Shown: positions 10,154 to 19,031 of the stretch, piece by piece | Position numbering within the stretch: the stretch's first letter is position 1 | Layout: each line of letters opens with the position of its first letter | Source: Gaiellasilicea sp963763755 | GTDB lineage: Bacteria; Actinomycetota; Thermoleophilia; Gaiellales; Gaiellaceae | Direction: 5' to 3' | Assembly: GCA_963763755.1 (NCBI GenBank) | Contig: CAVXQE010000002.1 | Span: 186,001-250,000 of the forward strand | Length of the DNA: 64,000 bases | The notes under the pieces: model-generated | Databases searched by the model: none | Seen by the model: the letters and a program-made list of their open reading frames with translations, nothing else | Told to the model about the DNA's origin: nothing | Program-made: the position numbers and the translations under genes

Positions 10154-10656
10154 TCTTCGTCTCCGTCGGCACACACGAAGCGCCGTTCGACCGCATGCTC
10201 CGAGCGGTCTACGACCTCGAGCTCGACGAGGAGCTCGTTGTCCAGTACGGCCCTTCGACGATTCGGTCGGAGCGGGCGCTGGAAGCCGAGTACCTCTCGT
10301 TCGACGAGGTCGTCGAGCTACATCCGGCAGTCGCGTGCCGTCGTCATGCACGCGGGCGTCGGCTCCGTGATGATCTCGCTCGCGAACGGCAAGCGGCCGA
10401 TCGTGATGGCCCGGCGGCAGCGAGTTCGGCGAGCACGTGGACGACCACCAGCTCGAGCTCGCGCGGCGGATGGAGGCGAGCGGGCTCGTCACCTTCGTCG
10501 ACGACGCCGTGCCGCGTTGGCGGACGGCGCTCGCAGGCGACAGTCAGCCCGCGGGGCGGATGAGTGGCGTTCCGTGGCTCGGCGACGACCTCGCGCGGTA
10601 TCTGGCCGAGCAGCTCGGTGCGCCGAGCCTCTCGGCGACGCCTGCGCATCTCCTAG
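10150..10656 (+). CDS. PssE-like glycosyltransferase partner (GT28 C-terminal domain), frame broken
   Basis: MIFVSVGTHEAPFDRMLRAV is the typical start of PssE/Alg13-type proteins. QYGPSTI, EYLSFDEVVEYIRQSRAVV and MHAGVGSVMISLANGKRPIV follow; the HAG..S stretch forms the UDP-sugar pocket of the GT28 C-terminal domain. EHVDDHQLELARRMEASGLV is the conserved last segment. Length about 165 residues. It supplies the donor-binding half of the two-subunit transferase with the preceding PssD-like protein. Frame changes near 10320 and 10425 obscure the end. A TAG at 10654-10656 is the most sensible stop, before the convergent gene at 10698. Confidence 0.82.
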
Positions 10657-10697
10657 CTCTTCGCCCGATCGGCGGCTCAGGTCGTCGTGGGTTTGGT

Positions 10698-13367
10698 TCA
10701 GCCGGCTTCGTCGGCGCCGGCGTCGGGTGCGGTGCCGGTGGGGCGGGTCTGGCCGTCGATGTCGCGGTTGGGGTAGTTGGTGGGGTCGCCGGCGTTGATG
10801 GCGGCGGAGCCGGCTGGCGAGGTGGAGGTTGTTGTTGAGGTCGAGTGAAGCCGGGGGCGGCGTTCTTGTCGGTGGCGCCGCAGGTGCCGCCCTGGATGAC
10901 GTTGTAGCGCCAGTTGATCGCGGAGCCGTTGTCTTCGGCGGTGCAGTTGCTGGCGCGGAGGATGTTGCCGATGATGTCCATGCCCGGTGCCGGGACCCGA
11001 CCCGTCGAAGATGAGGATCGGGCCGGCGATGCGAGTTGTAGCGGAGGTCGATGTTGGCGAAGTCGTCTCATCTGGATCGCGTAGGGGTTGCCGGAGGCGT
11101 AGAAGAAGTTGTTCTCGAGCAGGATGTTCTTGGGTCATGCGCCGGCTGCCGGTCCAGGCCGATGGTGCAGGTCGGCGGTGGCGCCGAGGCCGCCGTTGCC
11201 GGTGCCGCAGTTTTTGAAGGTCGAGTTGCGGATCGTGACGTCGTCGCCGCCGAGGATCTGCAGGCACTCGACGTGCTCGCCCGAGACTGCGAGTGCCAGT
11301 CGTGGAAGTTGACGCCGTCGAAGAGGATGTTGCGTGGCGCGGCGGTGTCGGAGCCGCCGTTTTGGAGGTGTGAGTGGTAGCCGCAGGCGCCGCAGGTGAT
11401 CTCGCCGCCGATGATCGAGATGTTCGAGGGCCCTTGCATCCACATGACCGTGGTTGATCACGTTGCGGAGCGTGATGTCGTCGGCTGGAGCGGGGGAAGT
11501 TGACCTGGTGCGATGGTCATGTCGCGCACCTCGAAGTGCGCCCCGTTTGCCTCCAGCTCACCCGTCATCGTCACCGCGGCACCACGTGCGCCGGCCGGAA
11601 GACGACGTCGTTGGCCGAGGTCTTGGAGCCGTCCGGGTTGATCGGCTGGCCCGGGTAGGAGCCGGCAGCGACCTCAACGGTCGCCCCCGCCGCCGCGACC
11701 CGGTAGGCACGATCGAAGCGAGCGGCAGGGCGCAGCCTGCGTGCACGCGCTCGCGTCCGAGCCCGAAGGCGAGATGAAGACGCTCGCCGAGCCCGAAGGC
11801 GGCGGCGGGCAGGCGCTCGTCGCGGCGGTGAGCTGTCGCCTTGTTCGAGCGGTTGCCGGCGGCGTCGTAGGCGTCGATGGCGAGTGTGTAGCTGCTGCCG
11901 CAGGCAAGGCCGGTGTAGGTGTGGCTGGTGGCGGTGGTGTTGGCGATCAGGGCTGGTGTTTTGGTAGCGGCCGTAGCCTGTGACGGCGGTGTTGTCGGTC
12001 GCGGCGTTCCAGCTGAGTGCGAGGCTGGTGGTGGTCGCACTTGTCAGCGTCAGGTTGGTCGGTGCTGTCGGCGCTGTCGTATCGCCACCCGCTGCACAAG
12101 CGCTGGTCGAACTCGTCAGCGCCGTCTTCCCGGAACGGTTACCCGCCGCGTCATAGGCATCCACCGCAAGCGTGTAACTCGTGCCACAGGCAAGACCGGG
12201 GACGGTGGAGCGTGTGAGCGTGGTCGAGCCGACGAGGCTGCCGTTTCGGTAGACGCCGTAGCCGGTCACGGCGATGTTGTCTGTGGCGGGGTTCCAGCTG
12301 ACCGTGAGGCTTGATTGGCTGGCGGCGCTGACGAGCAGCCCGGCTGGTGTAGCTGGTGGGAGCACATCGCCACCACCACCACCACCACTACCGCCACCGC
12401 CACCGCTGCCGCCGCCGCCGGTGCAGGTGCTTGTGCCGGCGGTCTTGCTGGTGCGGGTTGAGTGGTTGCCGGCTGTGTCGAAGGCTTCGACCGCGAAGCT
12501 GTAGCTGTTGCCGCAGGCCAGGTTTGTGATCGTCAGTTGGGTTGTTGTGAGGGTGATGCTGAGGAGGCCGTCGCGGTAGACGCGGTAGCCACTGAGGGCG
12601 AGGTCGTCGCGGGAGGCGCCCCAGCTGAGGCTGATCGAGTTTGCTGTTGTGGCATTGATGCTGATCGCTCCGGGCGCGCTTGGTGGGCTTGTGTCGGTGA
12701 GGGTGGCGATCGTCTTCGTCTTGGTCTTGGCGCGAGCGGCCTTGGCCAGGGCCAGATAGCTGCTGAGGCTGGGCTGGCTTGTGGAGCCGACAGTGACGAG
12801 CAGATCGAGGCTGGGATCCTTGGCGGCGATCTGGATGGCCGGTGTCCAGGCCTTGCGGTCGAGTCGGGCAGCGGCCGGCCGCGCGAGCGCGAGGATGTGC
12901 GTCTTTGTCTTCAGACCCTGCAAGAAACGAAGCTGGCCCAGGCCGCTGAGGCGGAGGACGACGAAATCGGCGAGATTGCGGCGCGCAAGCTTGACCGCCA
13001 GCTTCGGCGAACCCGCACGCAGAGCACAACTCCGCCCCAGACCGCGCCGCTCAGCACGACACTGAGCCGCAAGCGCGGCACCAGCAGGCCGCGGCAGCGC
13101 CACAAGCAACCCCGCCCGCCGCGCCAAACCAGCCAGTCTCGCCTGCTCCCGCACACCAACCCGCGCCGGATCAACAACGACAACATTCACGCCCTGCTTG
13201 TGCAACCGCGTGAAATCAGCCAGCGCCGCAGGCTTGCCGGCCGACAACTCCACCCCCCACAAAGCAGATGGTGTCGCGGCAACAGCAACATTCCAACACA
13301 GCGACAGCACTGCGACCAAAACACTCGCAGCAACCAAAACGCGCTTGCAACTGGGTGCGGCTCCCAT
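10698..13367 (-). CDS. Secreted protein: novel N-terminal domain, 3x FN3, Gly-rich linker, right-handed beta-helix; frame broken at the 3' half
   Basis: The start at 13367 has AGGAG eight bases upstream and a signal peptide (VLVAASVLVAVLSLCWNVAVA). Residues about 30-235 form an unrecognised domain with regular hydrophobic-strand/helix alternation (WGVELSAGKPAALADF, VNVVVVDPARVGV, FVVLRLSGLGQL, LDLLVTVGS), reminiscent of a small TIM-like barrel. Three FN3 domains follow, split by a poly-Gly/Ser linker coded at 12361-12420. The C-terminal beta-helix runs from FISPSGSDASACTQAAPC through HVECLQILGGDDVTIRNSTF to the family end NAGDPTNYPNRDIDGQTRPT and PDAGADEAG at 10698. About 880 residues, exported. 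The N-terminal two thirds are in one clean frame; below about 11960 single-base errors shift it repeatedly. Confidence 0.82.
11799..12199. repeat. Copy B of the ~400-bp near-identical FN3-coding DNA repeat
   Basis: This is the partner of 4245-4639 in the same orientation, inside the gene at 10698-13367. Differences are a few substitutions and single-base indels. The match ends at about 12199, where this copy continues with a different FN3 sequence. Confidence 0.75.
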
Positions 13368-13426
13368 TGCACGCTCCTAGATCATCGAATGACGGCAAAG
13401 ACATCGGTCATCCGCCACCCACCCGG

Positions 13427-13448
13427 CGATCACTCGATCGAGTGATCG
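13427..13448. promoter_or_regulatory. 22-bp perfect palindrome upstream of a secreted-protein gene
   Basis: The core GATCACTCGATCGAGTGATC (13428-13447) is perfectly self-complementary and is extended by one more C/G pair on each side. It has no loop, so it looks like a dimeric-repressor operator more than a terminator. It lies about 60 bases upstream of the start at 13367 and just outside the truncated beta-helix copy at 13482-13780. No matching site was noticed elsewhere in the window. Confidence 0.5.
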
Positions 13449-13481
13449 AACCGCGGCGGCCAGCGCTGGTCTGCGTCGGGG

Positions 13482-13780
13482 TTTGGTTCAGCCGGCTTCG
13501 TCGGCGCCGGCGTCGGGTGTGGTGCCGGTGGGGCGGGTTTGGCCGTCGATGTCGTGGTTCGGGTAGTTGGTGGGGTCGCCGGCGTTGATGGCTGGGGAGC
13601 CGGCTGCGAGGTGGAGGTGTTTTGGGTCATCGCGCCGACTCCGGTCCAGGCGATGTGCAGGTCGGCGGTGGCGCCGAGTCCGCCGTTGCCAGTGCCGCGT
13701 TTTTTGAAGATCGAGTTGCGGATCGTGACTCCGTCGGCGCCGAGGATCTGGAGGCACTCGACGTGCTCGCTCGGCATAGC
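13482..13780 (-). pseudogene. Internally deleted copy of a beta-helix protein C-terminus
   Basis: The minus strand reads HVECLQILGADGVTIRNSIF, then IAWTGVGAMTQNT. It jumps directly to HLAAGSPAINAGDPTNYPN and the family ending PTGTTPDAGADEAG. The intact homologue at 10698-13367 has about 90 extra residues between these two parts. The last 110 bases are nearly identical to 10689-10800. No start or signal peptide is present. It is a remnant left by duplication and internal deletion; an assembly collapse cannot be excluded. Confidence 0.7.
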
Positions 13781-13982
13781 GGCCCGAAGAGTTGAGGACC
13801 ACAGCGCAAAACACGCAAGAGGTCAGCCCGTGACCGGGCACGGCGTAAGCACCGCTCTTGGCGAGCGAGGCGTGCGATGCAGTGAAACAGACCCCTTGCG
13901 ACCCGCGGAACTGGGCGAAGCGAATCGCTATCGGATTAGAAGGTCGGCAACCTAGCCGTCCTTGGGCCGAGCGTCAAGCGTT

Positions 13983-16900
13983 CTACGAGTACACGGCTTG
14001 ATACGTGGCAGTGGCGGCCGTGAAGACGGCGTACTCCACGCCCTTGATCGTCTGCACACGTACAGGGCACCGGGGTGCCGCCGAGCGTGATCGCGCTCAG
14101 CGTCCCGGACGGGCCCTGGATCGGCAAGCATCGTCTGCAGTCCGTTGGCGCCGGCGCCGACGGTCGTCGCGAAGGTCAGCGTGCCGGCGTTCCAGTTGAG
14201 GCCGCGGATCGTGGAGTCGTTCGCGTCCGTCGACCCAGTCGAGCAGTCTGCTTGTACGAGATCACCGGCACGCCTCGGGCCTGAGCGGCCGCGACGATGG
14301 CCTCGGCGCCGGCGTGCGGCGCCGGCGTAGTCGGTGTGCATGTTGGCGCCGAAGGCGCCGTAGTAGCCGTGCGGGCCGACGGCGTTGTCGAGCAGCGGCG
14401 TCGATCGTGGTCGGGATATTCGTTGTCCGACTCGTCGGTGAGGTTGGTGTTCTGCTGGTAGACGTCGATCGAGCGTTCCGTCGAGGTCGGCGAAGCGCAT
14501 CGGGAAGCCGCCGCCGTTCATGAAGCCGGGCTTCGCGCCGATCCAGGTGCCGGGGTAGTGGTAGTAGTTCGCGTCCATCCGGATGCCGTGGGCGAGCTCG
14601 ACCTTCGCGTTCGACGCCCAGTCGGGCCAGTAGACGCAGTGGGTGCGGCTCGAGACCGGCGGCGGCACGCTCGTGTACTTGGACTGGAACTGCGCTGAGC
14701 TGGGTGTCGTAATACGTGCGCGAGCTGCGGCCGCGGTGATCGGCGTCGGTCGGGCAGGACGCGACGACGGGTGGAGCGCGACCTCGAAGCCGTCCGACGT
14801 GGTAGGCGGCTGCCTGGGCGTTCGTCAGCGGGCACTTCGGGTAGAGGTACGAGGTCGAGCGCACGCACTCCCAGTCGGCGACCGAGCAGCCGGGCGGGCT
14901 GAGCGCCTTGAAGCGATCGAAGTTGCTCGGCGGTGCCGCCGGGAGCCTGCGGGCGAGTGGTCGTCGCCGCTCATCACGACGACCGCCTTCTCGCCCCGCG
15001 GCAGGTACCAGAAGCGCGGCAGCGGCATCTTGTCGGCGTTCATCGACGTGATCAGGTTGACCAGCAGTCGCTGCTGCTCGTCGGCCTGCGGGATCGCGAT
15101 CTTGCTCGTGTCGCAGCCAGCGTGCGAGTAGAACATGTCATCGGGGCGAATCCCGGCGACCCCGTCCCGCTCCGTCCCGGCCCAGGACGGGTTGCCCTGG
15201 CGGGTGTAGACGACCGAGCGCGCGAGGTCGAACGTGAACGCGGCCGCCTGGCCGCCGCTCGATCCCACGGAGCGGAGCGTCACAGCGGGGTTCGTCGTCG
15301 CGGTCGTGCTGTTCGAGTACAGCGTCGCGACTGCCGTGGCGCCGTTCAGCGTGTAGTTGTCGGCCGTCCCGTGGTACTGCATCGTGCTGTCGACGATCCC
15401 CGCTCCGGGCGGAACGGTTGCATCGACCTTGAGGTAGGCGTTCGAGCGGGTACCGCTGGCCGCTGTGAGCCCGAGCAGGCCGGCCAGCTGCTTGTCCGGC
15501 CGCATCGCGATCAGGTTGCCCCCGCCGTTGACCCAGCCGGTCAGCGTCGTCACCTGCGACGCGCTCAGCGGCGCCTCTCCGAGCACGACGACGTCGAAGC
15601 CGCTCAGGAGCGCAGGCGACAGGAAGGAGACGTCGATCGTCGTGAAGGCGTTCAGGCCCTCGTTGCGGAGGATCTCCCCCAGGTAGGTGCCGAACGGCCT
15701 CGCGGTGGAGGTCACCACGAGCAGCTGCGGCGGTGACGCCTCGATCGTGAACGACCAGCACGACGCTGGCGGCGAGTGCGTTGCCGGCGACGTCGGTGAC
15801 GCCGCCCGCGCCGCCCTTGACGGTCGCGGTGTACGTCACGCCGTACGCGAGAGCGCTCTGCGGCGTCAGCGTCGCCTTCTGGGTGGTGGCGTTGTAGGCG
15901 ACGGTGGCGGGTACGACCGCGTTCGACGCGTCCTTGAGCTGGAACGTCGTCGACGTGATCGAGCTCGCCTTCATCGGCTCGTTGAACGTCGCCGTGGGCG
16001 CGGTGCCGGCGTTGACTCCGCTCGAGCCGGCGGCCGGTGTCGTCCCGGTCACGGTCGGCGGGATCGACTCGGGCTGGATCGCGGACGCCATGTCCGCCTG
16101 GATCTCGGCGGGGCTGAGGGCGCGGTCGTAGATGCGGACGTTGTCGATCAGCCCGTCGAAGAAGCCCGTCGGGCTGCCGCCGTAGGCACCGAGCCGCCAG
16201 TTGTTCGAGCTGCCGACGCCGGAGGTGAACGTCGTGCTGGCCACCTCGACGCCGCCGACGTAGAAGCGCGCGACGCTGCCGTCGTACGTCGCGGCGACGT
16301 GCTCCCACTGGCCGACGGTCGGCGTCCGCCCGGAGTCGAGGTAGGACGCCATGCTTCCCCCGAGCGTCAGGTAGTAGTGGCCCGCGATGTGGTCGACCCA
16401 GATCATCGGCCCGTTCCCGTTCCAGGAGCCGAGCACCGCGACGTCCTTCTTGGACGTCTGCTTGCGCACCCACGCCTCGTAGCGTGAAGCCGGTCGTGTA
16501 GAAGGTGCCGAGGGCAGGTACGTCGATGCGGTCGCTGACGCCGTCGAACGACGCGGCGCCGCCGAACTGGCCGCTCGTCCACGTGGTGCCGACCGTCGTC
16601 GCGGTCAGGTTGTTGCCGGACGAGTCCGTGGCGAGCGTGCCCGAGGTCTCGTTGAGGGCGTACGCGACGCGCAGGCCGGCGGGGGAGGCGCCTGTGTTGG
16701 TGACGGTGACCGTCACCGAGCTGGATGTCGTGGTGTTTCCGCTCGTGTCGCGCGCGACGGCGGTCAGCGTGTGGGAGCCGTTGAGCTGCGCGCGCGTGTC
16801 CCAGGAGATCGAATAGGGCGCGGTCAGATCCTCGGCGCCGACGTTGACGCCGTCGACCCGGAACTGCACGCCGGCCACCGCGACGTTGTCGGTGGCGGTG

Positions 16901-18881
16901 GCGCTGATGGTCGTGAGTCCCGGACACGGTTGCGCCAGCGGCCGGAGCGGTGATCGACACGGTCGGCAGCGTCGTGTCGGCGGCGGTCACCGACGCGCCG
17001 GCCTGATTCGAGGCGGGGCCGACGTTGCCGGCGCCGTCCTCGGCGGTGACCTTGTAGTAGTAGGTGCCGGCAGCGAGGCCGGTGTCGGTGTAGCTCAGGC
17101 CGGTCGGCTGCGCGATCCGGTTGCGCCACCGCAGGGGTGAAGCCGGACGTCGTCGAGCGGTGCACGTTGTATCTGGTGACGCCGACGTTGTCGGTCGCGG
17201 CACCCCAGCTCGAGCGCTGACCTGGCCGAGGCTTCCGGTCGCGGTCAGCGTGCCGGGCTGGCTCGGCGGGGTCGTGTCCGTCGGCGGGACCGGCGGTGTC
17301 ACTCCGTGGTCGCGGTCGAACTGGATTTCGCCGGCGCTGAGCGCGCGGTTGTAGATGCGGACGTCGTCGACCACGCCGTCGAAGAAGCCGCCCGGGCTGG
17401 CGCCGTAGGCGCCGATCCGCCAGGTGTCCGAGTTGCCGACGCTGCCGGAGACCGCGCGCGAGGCCACCACGGCCCCGTCGATGTAGTAGCGGGCGGTCGT
17501 CCCGTCGAAGGTGGCCGCCAGGTGCTGCCACTGCCCGACGAGCGGGCTCTGCCCCGAGTCGAGGTACGAGGAGAGGCTGCTGCCGAGCGTCGCGTAGTGA
17601 TGGCCGGCAAGGTGGTCGACCCAGAGCATGGGCCCGGTGCCGGTCCAGGTGCCGACGACCGCCGACGTCCTTCTTGGCCGTGGTCTTCTGCACCCACGCC
17701 TCGAGGGTGAAGGCGCTGTTGTAGAAGGTGCCGAGGCTGCCGAGCGCGACGTTGTCGTCGACGCCGTCGAACGAGAGCGCGCCGCCGCTGTGGCCGGTCA
17801 CCCATGCCGCACCGCCGCCGATCGCCCCGTTCTTGCCGTTGCCCGACGCGTCGTTCGCGGTCGGCACCGGATCCCTCGTCGAACGCGTACGCCGCGACCA
17901 GGCCCGTCGTGGCTCCGCAGGCCGTCGTGGAGCCGCTCGACCGAGGCGCGCGGGGAGGTGTTGCCCGCCGCGTCGAAGGCCTCCACCTCGAGCTGGATGG
18001 CCGGTGGAGCAGGCCAGGCCGGTGACGGTGAACGAGGTGGCGGTCGTCGTCCCGGCGGCAGCGCCGTCGACGTAGACGTTGTAGCCGGAGACGCCCGTGT
18101 CGTCCGTCGACGCTGTCCACCCGAGCGAGATCGAGGTCTGCGTGCTTCCGGTGACGGCGAGATTTCCGGGTGTGGTGGGTGCGCCGGGGTTGGTGATCCC
18201 GAGCGGCTGGCTCATGTCGGCCTGCACCTCGGCCGCGCTCAGCGCGCGGTCGTAGACACGAATCTCGTCGATCACGCCGTCGAAGAAGCCGCCGGGGACG
18301 CTGCCGTAGGCGCCGATCCGCCAGGTGTTCGACGTGCCGACGGCGCCGGAGACCGTCTCGTGACGCCACCTCGGCGCCGTTGATGTAGAAGCGCGCCGTC
18401 GTGCCGTCGAAGCGTGGCGGCGAGATGCTGCCACTGCCCGACGAGCGGGCTCTGCCCCGAGTCGAGATACGAGGAGAGGCTGCCGCCGAGCGTGAGCTGG
18501 TGGTGCGTCGCCAGATGGTCGATCCAGAGCATCGGCCCGTTGCCGGCCCACGTGCCGACGATCCCGACGTCGTTCTTCGTCGTTGCCTTCTGCACCCAGG
18601 CCTCGAGCGTGAAGGCCGATGTTGTAGAAGGTGCCGAGGGCCGGAAGGCCGACGTAGTCATTCGTGCCGTCGAACGAGAGTGCGCCTCCGTAGCGGCCGG
18701 TCGCCCACGTCGCTCCGGTCACCGCTCCGGTGCGCCCGTTGCCGGATGCGTCCGTCGCGGTCGCCCCGGAGCCCTCGTCGAATCGCGTACGCCGCGACAA
18801 GGCCTGGCGCAGGCGCCCCAGGCAGGAGCAGCGACCGCAAGGCCGAGCCAGGCAGAACACCATCGCCAATCCGAAACGCAT
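13983..18881 (-). CDS. Giant secreted LamG/FN3/Ig protein with amidotransferase-like and polysaccharide-deacetylase-like C-terminus, frame broken
   Basis: The start at 18881 (MRFGLAMVFCLA) has a signal peptide and GGGGAG upstream. Domain order by approximate position: LamG (18830-18210, AYAFDEGSGATATDASGNG), FN3 (18180-17930), LamG (17900-17310), FN3 (17270-16990), Ig-like (16980-16690), LamG (16680-16100) and a Big_5-like Ig domain (16060-15750). A Rossmann-like amidotransferase-type domain follows (GTYLGEILRNEGLNAFTTID, GWVNGGGNLIAMRPD). The last 350 residues contain VVVMSGDDHSP, GFEVALH, WPDWASNAKVEL and GIRMDANYYHYPG, resembling NodB-type deacetylases with a DD metal pair and late histidines. 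It ends in TATYQAVYS. About 1,630 residues, exported, probably wall- or sheath-associated. Several single-base shifts occur, so it could be mistaken for multiple fragments. Confidence 0.78.
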
Positions 18882-19031
18882 CAGTTCAGTCCCGCTCCCC
18901 GCAGATTGTCCAGCAGCCCGGCGCCGCCCCAGCGCCGACTCCCGGATCAGCCTCATTCTCCGCTGCGTGTCGCCTGCCGGGACAACGGGCGTCAGTCCAG
19001 GATCTGCCTAGCCGACCGATGAGGTCGGTTT

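Noticed and set aside
8313..10370. A 685-codon plus-strand frame
   Set aside because: Only its first ~120 codons are real (the asnB end); the rest is out of frame with two other clear proteins.
12361..12430. A repeat array (possible CRISPR or VNTR) of CCACCACCA/CCGCCGCC units
   Set aside because: It encodes the Gly/Ser linker between FN3 domains in frame; no spacers or regular direct repeats exist.
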